Assembly: GCF_022557175.1 (NCBI RefSeq)
Contig: NZ_CP092915.1
Location: 4,402,001 to 4,466,000 of the forward strand
Direction: 5' to 3'
Source: Mycolicibacterium sp. YH-1
Lineage (GTDB): Bacteria; Actinomycetota; Actinomycetes; Mycobacteriales; Mycobacteriaceae
Length of the DNA: 64,000 bases
In this document: positions 43,161-53,015 of the stretch, piece by piece
Numbering within the stretch: the first letter of the stretch is position 1
How the letters are laid out: each line of letters begins with the position of its first letter
Notes under the pieces: model-generated
The model's database searches: none
What the model was told of the DNA's origin: nothing
Seen by the model: the letters and a program-made list of their open reading frames with translations, nothing else
Program-made: the position numbers and the translations under genes

Positions 43161-43847
43161 CCGGGTCTCCAACAGATTCCACCGGTCGGCTTGCACCCGA
43201 CGGTGAAACCAGATCGAGGAGTCGGTGGTGCCGCTGCGATGCGTGCGGCCGGCCATGGAGTAACCGTGCAACTGTAGTGCCGGGTCGATCATGTAGACGT
43301 CGGTGATGTAGGCCGCGATGACGGTGTGCAGCAGTGCGTCGTCAGGTACCGGGACGGTGACGCGCCACCACAGCCGTCGCACGAACTCACCGTCGCGGCG
43401 TTCGTCGGAGATGCGAATGTCGATCTCATCCAACGGCATCGACGGAGCAGGCCCCGCCGGTCCGGTGCGGGGCAGCGCCTCGGGATCCCCCGGCGGCGCC
43501 ACGCCGTGCTCGGGGCCAGCCATGGGCGCGGCGAACGACACACTGGCCGTGGTGAGCAGCCGACCCGCCTGGCTGGCATCGACCCGGCGGGCGGCCGCGG
43601 TACGCCCGTCGAAGACGGTTGTCACGGCGTAGTCGACGACCTCACCCGCCTCCCCGCCGCGCAGGAACTGCAGATGCATGCTGGTCGGCAGTTTCGCCGG
43701 GTCGACCGTGCGGGCTGCCGCCGCCAGGCTCTGCGCCATGAACTGGCCGCCGAACGACCGCTTGCCCACCGGGCCGCTTGCGGGGCCGACCCAGTTACCG
43801 GCGCCCTCGTCCGCCTTGACGTCGAGCAGGTCCAACAGCGCGCTCAC
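43035..43847 (-). CDS. Acyl-CoA thioesterase (TesB-like, double hot-dog)
   Basis: 270-residue thioesterase II-like protein: GGQFMAQSLAAAARTV near 33-48, MHLQFLRGG, a second hot-dog half with LWWRVTVPVPDD and YITDVYMIDPAL, and SSIWFHRRVQADRWNLLETRSPAAARGRGVITG, the conserved C-terminal signature region. It hydrolyses acyl-CoA to free acid and CoA. The ATG overlaps the stop of the CoA-transferase gene (ATGA), so the two are one operon. The last 126 bp overlap the end of the fusion protein on the other strand. Confidence 0.85.
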   Translation of the reverse strand: MSALLDLLDVKADEGAGNWVGPASGPVGKRSFGGQFMAQSLAAAARTVDPAKLPTSMHLQFLRGGEAGEVVDYAVTTVFDGRTAAARRVDASQAGRLLTTASVSFAAPMAGPEHGVAPPGDPEALPRTGPAGPAPSMPLDEIDIRISDERRDGEFVRRLWWRVTVPVPDDALLHTVIAAYITDVYMIDPALQLHGYSMAGRTHRSGTTDSSIWFHRRVQADRWNLLETRSPAAARGRGVITGSLIGADGVIAATLVQEGLIAEREPAPHV

Positions 43848-45049
43848 GCCACCGTCCCCGCATCCAACAGGTGCTGCACCTCATCGTCACGCAGCCCCAA
43901 CCGCTCGCGCAGGACGGCCACGGTGTCATCGCCAAGCGTCGGCGCCGGTACGGCCGGCGGGTAGATGCCGTCGATCGACAGTGGCAGCCCGGGGGCCAGA
44001 TAGCGCCCGATCCGGGGCTGGTCCAACTCGGTGAACAGCGGGTTATCGGTCACCTTGGGGTCGACCACCACGTCGGCGAAGGTGCGGTACCGCTCCCACA
44101 GGATCGATGTCCCCGACAGTGCGTGGGACACCTCCTCGGCCGTGCGATCGGTGAACCACACGGTGAACAGACCCGTCAGCGCATCCCGGTGCCGGTAGCG
44201 GTCACCCTCGTCAGCGAAGTCAGCACCGAGCGAGTCACCGAGTGCAGCAACGGCTTTCGAAGTACCGGTGAGTTCGGTCAGGTCCCGGAAGTGCCGCCCG
44301 GTCAGCGCGACGATCATGAAGGACTCGCCGTCACCGCTGGTGAAGTGCTGGCCGTACTGGCCGTAGATGGAGTTGCCGATCCGTTGTCGCGACGTGCCGT
44401 TGACCATGACCTCGGTGAGGAAGCTGAGATTGCCCGCGGTGGCCAGCGCGACGTTCTCCAATGGGATGGAGATTCGCTGTCCCTCCCCCGTGGCGTCGCG
44501 ATGCCGCAGCGCGCTGACGACGGCCAGCGCCGCGTAGATGCCACACGCCACGTCCCACGCGGGCAGAACGTGGTTGACCGGGGCGGCCAGGTCTGCGGGC
44601 CCGGTCACTAACGGAAACCCGACGCCCGCGTTGACGGTGTAGTCGACCCCGGTGCCGCCGTCCGCACGACCGGACACCTCGACGTGGATCAGGTCGGGCC
44701 GCACCCTCAACAGGGTTTCGTACGAATGCCATTCTCGGCCTGCGACGTTCGTGATCAGAATCCCTGCGTCGGCGATCAGCCGCTGGATCAGATCCTGCCC
44801 CTCTGCCGATCGCACGTCGGCCGCCACGGACCGCTTGCCCTTGTTCAATCCGGCCCAGTAGATGCTGTCACCGTCGTCGGTCACCGGCCAGCGGTTGTAG
44901 TCGGCGGCACCGCCGACCGGATCGACGCGGATCACCTCGGCGCCGAGCTGGGCCAGCGTCATCCCTGCCAGAGGCACCGCGACGAAGCTCGAGATCTCGA
45001 TGATCCGTACCCCGGCCAGTGGACCACCGCCGTGCAATCCGTCAGTCAT
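43844..45049 (-). CDS. CaiB/BaiF family III CoA-transferase
   Basis: 401-residue class III CoA-transferase: GVRIIEISSFVAVPLAGMTLAQLGAEVIRVDP at the start, NKGKRSVAADVRS, and catalytic Asp166 in WDVACGIYAALAVVSAL. It moves CoA between carboxylic acids through an Asp-thioester intermediate; relatives include mesaconyl-CoA and alpha-methylacyl-CoA enzymes. The substrate is unassigned. It is coupled to the TesB-like gene by an ATGA overlap. Confidence 0.85.
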   Translation of the reverse strand: MTDGLHGGGPLAGVRIIEISSFVAVPLAGMTLAQLGAEVIRVDPVGGAADYNRWPVTDDGDSIYWAGLNKGKRSVAADVRSAEGQDLIQRLIADAGILITNVAGREWHSYETLLRVRPDLIHVEVSGRADGGTGVDYTVNAGVGFPLVTGPADLAAPVNHVLPAWDVACGIYAALAVVSALRHRDATGEGQRISIPLENVALATAGNLSFLTEVMVNGTSRQRIGNSIYGQYGQHFTSGDGESFMIVALTGRHFRDLTELTGTSKAVAALGDSLGADFADEGDRYRHRDALTGLFTVWFTDRTAEEVSHALSGTSILWERYRTFADVVVDPKVTDNPLFTELDQPRIGRYLAPGLPLSIDGIYPPAVPAPTLGDDTVAVLRERLGLRDDEVQHLLDAGTVA

Positions 45050-45120
45050 GCGCCCAACGATATTGGGCAGGTGTCCGGCCGTGTCGACGCCCCCACGGCC
45101 ACCACGTCACACGAGATCGG

Positions 45121-45894
45121 TCAGACGAGATCGATGGCGTCGGCGATCGAATCCAGAACACGGCTGGGCCGAAACGGGTAGCGCTCGATATCTTCGACGT
45201 CCGTCGAGCCCGTCAGCACCAGAATGGTCTCCAGGCCCGCCTCGATACCGGCGACGACGTCGGTGTCCATCCGGTCGCCCACCATGACGGTGTTCTCCGA
45301 GTGCGCCTCGATGCGGTTGAGCGCGCTGCGGAACATCATGGGGTTGGGCTTGCCGACGAAGTACGGCTCGCGTCCGGTGGCCTTGGTGATGAGTGCAGCG
45401 ACGGAGCCCGTCGCGGGCATCGGTCCCTCGGCGGACGGCCCGGTGACGTCGGGGTTGGTCGCGATGAAGCGGGCACCGCCGAGGATGAGCCGGATGGCCT
45501 TGGTGATGGCCTCGAACGAGTATGTCCGCGTCTCCCCCAGCACGACGAAGTCGGGATCGATATCGGTCAGCGTGTACCCGACCTCGTGCAGTGCCGTGGT
45601 GAGACCGGCCTCGCCGATCACGTATGCCGATCCGCCTGGCAGCTGATCGTGCAGGAACGCCGCCGTCGCCAGCGCCGAGGTCCAGATCGCCCACTCCGGC
45701 ACCGTCAGACCCGATCGCGCCAGTCGGGCCGCGAGGTCGCGCGGGGTGAAGATCGAGTTGTTGGTCAGCACCAGGAACGGCCGCTGCTTGTCGGTCAGCG
45801 TCTGAAGGAACTCGGCCGCACCCGGCAGGGCGTGTTCCTCGCGGACCAGGACGCCATCCATATCGGTGAGCCAGCACTGCGGTGTGGTGCGCAT
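45121..45894 (-). CDS. HAD-IIA family phosphatase (NagD-like)
   Basis: 257-residue HAD-superfamily hydrolase: motif I DMDGV (Asp11 nucleophile, Asp13), motif II LTNNS, motif III Lys in [10 protein letters not shown], and motif [12 protein letters not shown]. The large cap between motifs II and III is class IIA, as in NagD and 4-nitrophenylphosphatase-type enzymes that hydrolyse sugar phosphates or nucleotides. Codirectional with the neighbouring SDR gene (21-bp gap). Confidence 0.85.
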   Translation of the reverse strand: MRTTPQCWLTDMDGVLVREEHALPGAAEFLQTLTDKQRPFLVLTNNSIFTPRDLAARLARSGLTVPEWAIWTSALATAAFLHDQLPGGSAYVIGEAGLTTALHEVGYTLTDIDPDFVVLGETRTYSFEAITKAIRLILGGARFIATNPDVTGPSAEGPMPATGSVAALITKATGREPYFVGKPNPMMFRSALNRIEAHSENTVMVGDRMDTDVVAGIEAGLETILVLTGSTDVEDIERYPFRPSRVLDSIADAIDLV

Positions 45895-45915
45895 CCTTGA
45901 ATCCTCACCCGGATG

Positions 45916-46728
45916 TCAGCGAATAACCACTGCGGACGGTGTCCGTGGGCTGCCGAGGGCGTCCCGGTGCGACGGCGGTTGGCGACCGTCGGCGTCGGTG
46001 ATGCCGTATCGCGATGCGAGTTCGGCGCCGATGACCGTCTGCCCGGTCAGCTCTGCCAGCACCGGGTCCCGATACAGCGCGTCGATCAAATAGCCGGTGA
46101 ACTCCGGGGTTTCGGCGTGCTGCGCGGTCTTGGCCAGTGCTTCGGGGTGCCCGTCGAAGGCGCTGCGGAACTTGTCAGTCAGCAGAATGCCCATCCATAT
46201 CGACACCGTGCACACGCCGGTCCCCTTGAAGTCGACGGCCATATCTGCGGCGAGCTTGTCGACACCGGCCTTCTGTGCGCCGTAGGCGGGGCCATGCATG
46301 TAGCACACCGATCCCGGCGATGAGGTGAACGCGATCAGTGCGCGGTCGCGGCCGACCATAAGCGGTGCCGCGTGCCAGGACGCGACGTAGGAGGATCTCA
46401 GGCCGACGTCGAGCACATCGGCCAACGTCAGCGGCTTGCGCCAGAACGGCTCCGAGCCGGTCAACTCATCGTGAATCGCGGCGGCGTTGTTGACCAGCAG
46501 GTCCAGCCCGCCGGACTCGTCGGCGACCCGCTCGAACAGCGCGGCGACCTGCGCATCGTCGCGGTGGTCCACCGTGACGGCAATACCGCCGTCACCGGTG
46601 TCGGTGATGGTGCGGCCGGTCAGGTAGACGCGCCACCCCGAGGCCAGTAGCGCGTTCGCGATACCGCGGCCGGCGCCCCGGCTCGCGCCGGTGACCACGG
46701 CGACGCGGCTGTCATCGTCAGAGGTCAT
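45916..46728 (-). CDS. Short-chain dehydrogenase/reductase
   Basis: 270-residue SDR: cofactor motif VVTGASRGAGRGIANAL, LVNNAAA, a Ser in FTSSPGSVCY and the catalytic YGAQKAG. All the family's key residues are present, so it should be an active NAD(P)-dependent oxidoreductase; the substrate is unknown. The ATG at 46728 lies two bases after the DUF2469 gene's stop, so it is probably cotranscribed with lepB-rnhB-DUF2469. Confidence 0.87.
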   Translation of the reverse strand: MTSDDDSRVAVVTGASRGAGRGIANALLASGWRVYLTGRTITDTGDGGIAVTVDHRDDAQVAALFERVADESGGLDLLVNNAAAIHDELTGSEPFWRKPLTLADVLDVGLRSSYVASWHAAPLMVGRDRALIAFTSSPGSVCYMHGPAYGAQKAGVDKLAADMAVDFKGTGVCTVSIWMGILLTDKFRSAFDGHPEALAKTAQHAETPEFTGYLIDALYRDPVLAELTGQTVIGAELASRYGITDADGRQPPSHRDALGSPRTPSAVVIR

Positions 46729-46730
46729 GG

Positions 46731-47036
46731 TTACTCGGGAAGCCGAAGCTCCGGCTTCTCCACCTCTTCGATGTTGACGTCCTTGAAGGTGATCACCCGT
46801 ACCTGCTTGACGAACCGGGCGGGGCGATACATGTCCCACACCCACGCGTCAGCCAGTCGCAGCTCGAAGTACACCTCGCCGTCGGCGTTGCGGGGAACCA
46901 TCTCCACGCTGTTGGCCAGGTAGAACCGTCGCTCCGTCTCCACGACGTAGCTGAACTGCCCCACGATGTCCTTGTATTCGCGGTACAGCGAGAGTTCCAT
47001 CTCGGTTTCGTACTTCTCGAGATCCTCGGCACTCAT
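46731..47036 (-). CDS. DUF2469 protein (Rv2901c family)
   Basis: 101-residue conserved actinobacterial protein: [42 protein letters not shown] and [25 protein letters not shown]. It is found next to rnhB and lepB across mycobacteria. Its function is unknown; the charged helical start and conserved aromatic pattern suggest a small interaction protein. The ATG overlaps the rnhB stop (ATGA). Confidence 0.92.
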   Translation of the reverse strand: MSAEDLEKYETEMELSLYREYKDIVGQFSYVVETERRFYLANSVEMVPRNADGEVYFELRLADAWVWDMYRPARFVKQVRVITFKDVNIEEVEKPELRLPE

Positions 47037-47812
47037 CGGTTACGCGATCCTTCTGTCGGTGTGGCGTTCATCTTTCCCGATTTTCCTCCACCCGGTGAGG
47101 CGGGCACACCCGACCCGGTGCCGGACACACCTTCGGGCACCATAGCCGGGTCCGCCCCGATGACGGCCATCCTGCGGACATTGATGAACGAGTATCTGTG
47201 CTCCCTGCAGGGACCCAGCTCGGCGAGCGCTGCAGTGTGCGCGGCGGTGCTGTAACCCTTGTGCTCGGCGAACCCGTAACCAGGGTGTTCGCGCTCCATC
47301 TCGACCATCAGCCGGTCGCGGCTCACCTTGGCCAGCACGCTGGCCGCCGCGATGCACGCAGCCGCCGCGTCACCGCCGATCACCGGCAGTGACGGCACGG
47401 GCAGACCGGGCACGCGGAAACCGTCGCTGAGGACATACCCCGGTCGCAGCGACAGGCCCGCGACGGCGCGTCGCATGCCCTCGATATTGGCGATGTGCAC
47501 ACCACGACGATCCACCTCAACCGAGGGGATGAACACCACGTGGTAGGCCAGCGCATAGCGGCGAATGATGGGGAACAGCCGCTCCCGCTCGCGCTCGGTG
47601 AGCTTCTTCGAGTCATCGAGTGCGGCCAGGCTCTCCAGGCGATTCGGCCCGAGCACGCAGGCCGCCACCACGAGCGGACCCGCGCATGCACCGCGACCGA
47701 CCTCGTCGACACCGGCCACCGGTCCGAGCCCACCCCGATACAGCGCCGACTCGAGTGTTCGGAGACCCGCTGACTTGCGAATCACCGTTCGGGGCGGCCA
47801 GTTCGCCGGCAA
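47033..47812 (-). CDS. rnhB: Ribonuclease HII
   Basis: 259-residue RNase HII that removes ribonucleotides from DNA. Catalytic motif [48 protein letters not shown] and [11 protein letters not shown] are all intact. I place the start at TTG 47812 (reading [13 protein letters not shown]) because AGGAGAG lies six bases upstream, right after the lepB stop; the frame is open further upstream into lepB but that is not coding. The C-terminal about 40 residues are Gly/Pro-rich. Confidence 0.93.
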   Translation of the reverse strand: MPANWPPRTVIRKSAGLRTLESALYRGGLGPVAGVDEVGRGACAGPLVVAACVLGPNRLESLAALDDSKKLTERERERLFPIIRRYALAYHVVFIPSVEVDRRGVHIANIEGMRRAVAGLSLRPGYVLSDGFRVPGLPVPSLPVIGGDAAAACIAAASVLAKVSRDRLMVEMEREHPGYGFAEHKGYSTAAHTAALAELGPCREHRYSFINVRRMAVIGADPAMVPEGVSGTGSGVPASPGGGKSGKMNATPTEGSRNR

Positions 47813-47823
47813 AGCGGTCTCTC

Positions 47824-48717
47824 CTACTGCGCGGTCTGAAGGTCTGCGGCCTGGGGGTTGGCCGTCTGGGGGTTGAAGGAGCTGACGCCGCCCCAACGCC
47901 CAGGGGGCCATGCGATGAAGCGCGCCTTGCCGATCACGTTCTCGACCGGGACGGTGCCCGACATCGGGTCACCGGTGCACAGCAGACCGCGCTGAGCGTC
48001 TGCGGGCAGGTTGGTGCAGTGCGCCCGGGAGTCCGCGGAGTGGGTGCGGTTATCGCCCATCACCCACACGCGATCCTTCGGCACGGTCACCGGGCCGAAC
48101 TCGTTGCCGAGGCACGGGTAGACCGCGGGATCGGCCATCATCGTGGCGGGATCCAGGTAGGGCTCGACGAGCTTCTTGTTGTCGACGGTGAGGCCGGTGT
48201 CGGCACGGCACTGCACCGTCTGCCCGCCGGTGGCGATGATGCGCTTCACCAGATCGTTCTCGTCGGGCGGCACGAAGCCGACGAACGACAACGCGTTCTG
48301 CACCCAGCGGACGGCGGGGTTGTCGGAGCGAATCGACTTGTAGCCGACGTTCCATGCCGGCGGTCCCTTGAAGACGACGACGTCACCCGGTTCCGGCGAC
48401 GAGAACCGGTAGGTCATCTTGTCGACCATGATCCGGTCGCCCACACATCCGGGGCATCCGTGCAGCGTGGGCTCCATCGACTCCGACGGAATGAGGTACG
48501 GCCGGGCCACGAACGTCAGCATCACGTAGTAGAGGACGAGCGCGATGGTCAGCAGGATCGCGGCTTCGCGCAGCGCACCGTGCTTCTTCTTCGGCGGCTC
48601 GTCATCCGTGTGTTCGACACTGTCGGTGTCATCGACGCTCTTGTCCTCGCCGACGTCGTCGACACTCTTGGTGTCGTCAGTGTCGGCGGTATCGGCAGCG
48701 TCGGTGGGTCCGGTCAC
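47824..48717 (-). CDS. lepB: Signal peptidase I
   Basis: 297-residue type I signal peptidase. An Asp-rich cytoplasmic tail ([21 protein letters not shown]) precedes one membrane span ([19 protein letters not shown]). The catalytic Ser is in [10 protein letters not shown], the catalytic Lys in [12 protein letters not shown], and [14 protein letters not shown] is the conserved substrate-site box. It cleaves signal peptides from exported proteins. The start (GTG 48717) is uncertain, because no good ribosome-binding site is visible. It is located between rplS and rnhB as in other mycobacteria. Confidence 0.93.
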   Translation of the reverse strand: MTGPTDAADTADTDDTKSVDDVGEDKSVDDTDSVEHTDDEPPKKKHGALREAAILLTIALVLYYVMLTFVARPYLIPSESMEPTLHGCPGCVGDRIMVDKMTYRFSSPEPGDVVVFKGPPAWNVGYKSIRSDNPAVRWVQNALSFVGFVPPDENDLVKRIIATGGQTVQCRADTGLTVDNKKLVEPYLDPATMMADPAVYPCLGNEFGPVTVPKDRVWVMGDNRTHSADSRAHCTNLPADAQRGLLCTGDPMSGTVPVENVIGKARFIAWPPGRWGGVSSFNPQTANPQAADLQTAQ

Positions 48718-48808
48718 GCCATCAGAGTAGTCAGAGTGACCGGCGGGGCGACGCGCCCCGCCGGAGCCGCTCCGGCGACCCAACGGTCAAGACCGTGGGA
48801 AGACGACG

Positions 48809-49150
48809 TCAGCGCTTTTCCTTGATCTTCGCCTTCTTGCCCCGCAGCTCGCGCAGGTAGTACAGCTTGGCGCGACGGACGTCACCGCGGGTGACGACGT
48901 CAAGGTGATCGATGTTGGGCGAGTGCACCGGGAACGTGCGCTCCACACCGACGCCGTAGCTCTCCTTGCGCACGGTGAAGGTCTCGCGCACACCGCCGCC
49001 CTGGCGGCGCAGCACGACACCCTTGAAGACCTGGATGCGCTCCTTGGAGCCCTCGATGACCTTCACGTGAACGTTCACGGTGTCGCCGGGGCCAAAGGTC
49101 GGAATGTCGTCGCGCAGCGACGTCTGGTCGACGAAGTCCAGCGTGTTCAT
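48809..49150 (-). CDS. rplS: 50S ribosomal protein L19
   Basis: 113-residue L19: [47 protein letters not shown] and [37 protein letters not shown]. The ATG at 49150 has AAGGAAG ten bases upstream; an earlier ATG at 49210 is unlikely. It heads the rplS-lepB-rnhB group and is divergent from lppW, with about 300 bp between that must contain both promoters. I see no other element there. Confidence 0.97.
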   Translation of the reverse strand: MNTLDFVDQTSLRDDIPTFGPGDTVNVHVKVIEGSKERIQVFKGVVLRRQGGGVRETFTVRKESYGVGVERTFPVHSPNIDHLDVVTRGDVRRAKLYYLRELRGKKAKIKEKR

Positions 49151-49449
49151 CGGGGACACTTCCTTGTTGTGGTGGGTCCGGCTGTCGCTCGTCGCGTTGC
49201 GACGCAGCACCTAGCCGATCTCCTGGGCGTACGTTCGAGATGCCTTCCGCAGCACACCGAGGCCAATTGGCCCTAGTCGTGCGCAGACAACTGCCCAATT
49301 GTGCCAGACGGCCCCCCCACCGGCGAAATCGCACCGTTCCGGTGGCTGTCTGACACCGCCGAGGTTGAAGCGCGGCGCCATGCCCGAACGACTAGGCTCA
49401 GGAGAGTTCTCGCCTCACGTCGAGACCACCCACTCAATCGAGGAGGACC

Positions 49450-50394
49450 ATGTTCCGGCGGCCGTCAAAGCTGCTGATGGTCACTGCTTCGACGGTAGCC
49501 GTGGTCACGGTGGCCGCAGGGTGTGAGGCCAAGGTGTATGGCAATCCGCCGCTGAACCCCGAAGCACCGCAGCTGACCGTCGTCGCGCCGCTGGGCAGCA
49601 TTGCCCCGCTTCCCGACGCACCCCCTGACGAGCCGGCGGCGACGTTCAACGGCCTGGCGCAACGCGAGCAGCTCGCCACTGACGAGGCGGCCGACGCCGG
49701 CGCCGAGATCACGGCCGCGATCCTCGACCGCAATACCGGGCAGCTGGTGACCAACGGCAACGACATGTCGATCGCCATCGCCTCGGTGGTCAAGCTCTTC
49801 ATCGCCGATGACCTGCTGCTGCAGGTGTCCAAGGGCGAGACCACGCTCTCGCCCGAGGACCGCAAATCGCTCGACGTCATGCTGCGAGCCTCCGACGACA
49901 GCGCCGCCGAGGTGTTCTGGAACCGCAGCGACGGCAGCGCGATCATCGACCGAGTCGTTGCCCGCTACGGGCTGGACTCCACGCGTCCGCCGGACAATGG
50001 GCGGTGGTTCAACACCGTCAGCACAGCGACCGACCTGGTGCGTTACTACGACATGCTGATGGCAGGCACCGGCGGGTTACCGCCCGAACAGGCCAGCATC
50101 ATCCTGTCCAATCTGGCGGCATCGACGCCGACGGCAGTCGATGGAATGGTGCCCGGCGGTGTGTACCCGCAGCGGTTCGGCATTCCCGAGGGTCTGCCCG
50201 GCGAACCGGTGGCGGTCAAACAGGGCTGGATGTGCTGTGTCGGCGCCGACTGGATGCACCTGTCCACCGGTGTCATCGGCCCCAGCCGCCGCTATGTCAT
50301 GGTCATCGGCTCCATGCAGCCCGCCAGCGCCGACGTCGCGCGCCAGACCATCACCCAGGCCGTCAGGACGATGTTCCCCGAAGGGCACGTCTAG
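49450..50394 (+). CDS. lppW: Beta-lactamase-fold lipoprotein (LppW-like)
   Basis: 314-residue lipoprotein: lipobox VAAGC (Cys25), then a serine-hydrolase fold with Ser112-x-x-Lys115 in IASVVKLF and a late VKQGW in the place of the KTG box. The usual SxN element is not obvious, so activity as a beta-lactamase is doubtful; related mycobacterial LppW proteins are thought to be non-catalytic or cell-wall sensing. It is convergent with trmD with a four-base 3' overlap, as in M. tuberculosis. Confidence 0.87.
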   Translation: MFRRPSKLLMVTASTVAVVTVAAGCEAKVYGNPPLNPEAPQLTVVAPLGSIAPLPDAPPDEPAATFNGLAQREQLATDEAADAGAEITAAILDRNTGQLVTNGNDMSIAIASVVKLFIADDLLLQVSKGETTLSPEDRKSLDVMLRASDDSAAEVFWNRSDGSAIIDRVVARYGLDSTRPPDNGRWFNTVSTATDLVRYYDMLMAGTGGLPPEQASIILSNLAASTPTAVDGMVPGGVYPQRFGIPEGLPGEPVAVKQGWMCCVGADWMHLSTGVIGPSRRYVMVIGSMQPASADVARQTITQAVRTMFPEGHV

Positions 50395-51089
50395 TTCGGC
50401 AGATCCGGGCTCTGATCCAACAGATCCGGGCGACGGGCCCGCGTGCGCTGCAGTGACTGCTCCCGGCGCCACGCCGCCAACTTCGCATGGTCACCCGACA
50501 GGAGTACGGCGGGCACGTCGAGATCCCGCCAACTCGGTGGCCGGGTGTAGCTCGGCCCCTCGAGCAGACCATCGGAGTGTGAATCATCCTGGTGGGAAGC
50601 GGGATTGCCGAGAACTTCAGGCATCAACCGGACCACCGCCTCGATCATGACCAGCGCCGCCGACTCGCCGCCGGGCAGCACGTAGTCACCGATCGACACC
50701 TCCTCGACCCGCATGCGGCGTGCGGCATCCTCGGCCACCCGCTGGTCGATACCCTCGTAGCGTCCGCAGGCGAACACCAGGTGACTCTCGGTGCTCCAGC
50801 GCTGCGCGTCGGCCTGTTTGAACAGCCGGCCCGCCGGTGTCGGAACGACGAGAAGCGTTTCCGGTGAACAGATCTCATCGAGCGCCTCACCCCACACGGG
50901 CGCCTTCATCACCATGCCGGGACCACCGCCGTACGGCGAGTCGTCCACCGAGCGGTGCACATCGTGCGTCCAGCGCCGCAGATCGTGCACGGCGACATCG
51001 ACGATGCCCGCCTCGATCGCCCTGCCCGGCAACGACTGACGGAGCGGATCGAGATAGTCCGGGAAGATCGTGACGACATCAATACGCAT
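50391..51089 (-). CDS. trmD: tRNA (guanine37-N1)-methyltransferase
   Basis: 232-residue SPOUT methyltransferase: [30 protein letters not shown], the knot region [11 protein letters not shown] and [15 protein letters not shown], and [15 protein letters not shown]. It modifies G37 of tRNAs, which prevents frameshifting, using SAM. It is downstream of rimM, with a 10-bp gap, in the rpsP-KH-rimM-trmD operon. Confidence 0.97.
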   Translation of the reverse strand: MRIDVVTIFPDYLDPLRQSLPGRAIEAGIVDVAVHDLRRWTHDVHRSVDDSPYGGGPGMVMKAPVWGEALDEICSPETLLVVPTPAGRLFKQADAQRWSTESHLVFACGRYEGIDQRVAEDAARRMRVEEVSIGDYVLPGGESAALVMIEAVVRLMPEVLGNPASHQDDSHSDGLLEGPSYTRPPSWRDLDVPAVLLSGDHAKLAAWRREQSLQRTRARRPDLLDQSPDLPN

Positions 51090-51099
51090 GGCAGCGCAC

Positions 51100-51627
51100 C
51101 TAGATCGAGTCCAGGTCCAGCAGACCGTCGGGCGGTTCGATCTCGATGACGCGGTTCTCCCGCGACACCGACGTCACGATCGCGCCGACGAACGGGACGA
51201 GTATCTCGGCGCCGGCCTCGTTCTTGACCGACAACAACTCCCCCGCCGCGGTGTGCAGCACCTCGGCGACGACACCCACGTCCGCACCGGCGACGGTACG
51301 CACCAGCAGACCCTCGAGTTCGTGGTCGTAGAACTCGTCGGGGTCATCAATGGGCGGCAGACTCGTCGAGTCAACCAGGAACAGGGTGCCGCGCAACGCC
51401 TCGGCGGCGTTGCGGTCGGCGACCCCGGCCAGGCGAATCAACAACCGTCCCGCGTGCTCTCGGACCGACTCGATGGTGAAGTCGCGCTCGGGACCGTTGC
51501 GAGCAGCCCTGCCACGCAACGTCGCCCCGGCCGAGAAACGTGCGGCGGGATCATCGGTGCGGATGTCGACGACAACCTCACCGGTGATGCCGTGTGCCTT
51601 TGCGATTCGCCCGACGACGAGGTCCAC
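51100..51627 (-). CDS. rimM: 16S rRNA processing protein RimM
   Basis: 175-residue Rim[27 protein letters not shown] at the start and a PRC-barrel with [35 protein letters not shown] and [13 protein letters not shown]. It assists 30S head maturation with S19. It lies between the KH-domain gene and trmD in the conserved ribosomal operon. Confidence 0.96.
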   Translation of the reverse strand: MDLVVGRIAKAHGITGEVVVDIRTDDPAARFSAGATLRGRAARNGPERDFTIESVREHAGRLLIRLAGVADRNAAEALRGTLFLVDSTSLPPIDDPDEFYDHELEGLLVRTVAGADVGVVAEVLHTAAGELLSVKNEAGAEILVPFVGAIVTSVSRENRVIEIEPPDGLLDLDSI

Positions 51628-51638
51628 TGCCTGCCGTA

Positions 51639-51881
51639 CTACTGGTCGGTGTCAACCACGTCGACGCGGATGCCGCGGCCACCGATGCCGGCCACCAACG
51701 TGCGCAGTGCAGTCGCGGTACGTCCACCACGGCCGATCACCTTGCCCAGGTCGTCGGGGTGCACATGCACCTCGACGGTCCGGCCGCGCCGGTTGGTCAC
51801 CAAATCGACCCGAACGTCGTCGGGGTTGTCGACGATTCCGCGCACGAGGTGCTCAACGGCGTCGACGACGACCGTGCTCAT
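51639..51881 (-). CDS. KH-domain RNA-binding protein (KhpA family)
   Basis: 80-residue single-KH protein: [19 protein letters not shown] and the GxxG loop in [17 protein letters not shown]. This small family binds RNA, often with a Jag/KhpB partner, and influences cell division and elongation in Gram-positives. The ATG overlaps the rpsP stop (ATGA), as for Rv2908c. Confidence 0.94.
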   Translation of the reverse strand: MSTVVVDAVEHLVRGIVDNPDDVRVDLVTNRRGRTVEVHVHPDDLGKVIGRGGRTATALRTLVAGIGGRGIRVDVVDTDQ

Positions 51882-52357
51882 TCGGCGGCGGGTGCTTCGG
51901 ACTCGGCAGGCGCCGACTCGGCGGGCTCGGCTGCGGCCTCAGGAGCGGCTTCCTCTGCCTTCTTGGCAGGAGCCTTCTTCTTCTTGGCCGTGGTCGCGTC
52001 ACCCGTGGGCGCGTCATCCGCTGCGGCGAGCGCGGCGTTGAACAGGTCGAGCTTGCTGGGCTTGGGCTCCTTGACCTTCAGCGTGCCCTCGGCACCCGGC
52101 AGGCCCTTGAACTTCTGCCAGTCACCCGTGATCTTCAGCAGGGCCAGCACGGGCTCGGTCGGCTGTGCGCCGACGCCCAGCCAGTACTGCGCGCGCTCCG
52201 AGTCGATCTCGATGAGGCTCGGCTCTTCCTTCGGGTGGTACCGGCCGATGACCTCGATGGATCGGCCGTCGCGACGGTTGCGCGCGTCAGCGACGGAGAT
52301 GCGGTACTGGGGGTTGCGGATCTTGCCGAAGCGGGCGAGTTTGATCTTGACAGCCAT
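51878..52357 (-). CDS. rpsP: 30S ribosomal protein S16
   Basis: 159-residue S16 with the normal about 80-residue core ([61 protein letters not shown]) and a long Lys- then Ala/Glu-rich tail, typical for mycobacteria. It is first gene of the rpsP-KH-rimM-trmD operon; its promoter must lie in the 216 bp up to 52573, where I see nothing distinctive. Confidence 0.96.
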   Translation of the reverse strand: MAVKIKLARFGKIRNPQYRISVADARNRRDGRSIEVIGRYHPKEEPSLIEIDSERAQYWLGVGAQPTEPVLALLKITGDWQKFKGLPGAEGTLKVKEPKPSKLDLFNAALAAADDAPTGDATTAKKKKAPAKKAEEAAPEAAAEPAESAPAESEAPAAE

Positions 52358-52573
52358 GTCGGGCTACTTCTCCTGTGATTGCCACGCTTGCAATTCAAGC
52401 GACACGTGCGGGATGCACGGTCCGGTTTTGCCTTGCGTGTGTGACCGGCACCCAAGCGCCCAGCGAGAAGCCGGAGGCGGATCGCTCAGAACGGGTCGGG
52501 TGGCGGACAGCCGCCCATTCTGCCAGAGCGTGCTGGTCAAAGAGAAATCGCGACCAGGATCCTGCGCCGGCGC

Positions 52574-52990
52574 TCAGACGATCTTGTCGAAGCACTTGGT
52601 CTCGACCCGGCGCGTCATCCGCCAGCCGGCATCGGTGCGAATGAACTCGTCGTCGTACCAGAGCCCACAGAACAGGATCTGACCGTCGGCCGAGAGCGTC
52701 ATCGGGTTGAAGCAGATCACCCGCGATGACGCCGTGTCCCCCGATATCCGCACGTCGAAGTTGCCGATCAGGTGCGAGTACGCGGGAAAGTTCGGCAGGA
52801 CCTCCGCCAGCCACGCCTTGACGTCGGGAAACTGGCCGTCGATACCGCCCATCGCGCGGTAGTCGATATAGGCGTCCTCGGTGAAGACGCGGTCGAGATC
52901 GTCGAACTTGCGGGTGTCGATCGCAGTCGAGTAGTCGACGAGCAACTGCTGAATTTCCAGGCGGTCGGAGATCTCTTCGAGGCTCAGCAC
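52574..52990 (-). CDS. SnoaL-like (NTF2-fold) protein, Rv2910c type
   Basis: 138-residue NTF2-fold protein: EISDRLEIQQLLVDYSTAIDTRKFDDLDRVFTEDAYIDYRAMGG and SHLIGNFDVRISGDTASSRVICFNP. Family members are small dehydratases, isomerases or ligand-binding proteins. The GTG at 52990 is preferred since a G-rich stretch precedes it and the SnoaL core begins right after. It matches Rv2910c in position. The function is unknown. Confidence 0.82.
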   Translation of the reverse strand: MLSLEEISDRLEIQQLLVDYSTAIDTRKFDDLDRVFTEDAYIDYRAMGGIDGQFPDVKAWLAEVLPNFPAYSHLIGNFDVRISGDTASSRVICFNPMTLSADGQILFCGLWYDDEFIRTDAGWRMTRRVETKCFDKIV

Positions 52991-53015
52991 CCCCCGATTG
53001 TGCCCTGCGCCACAA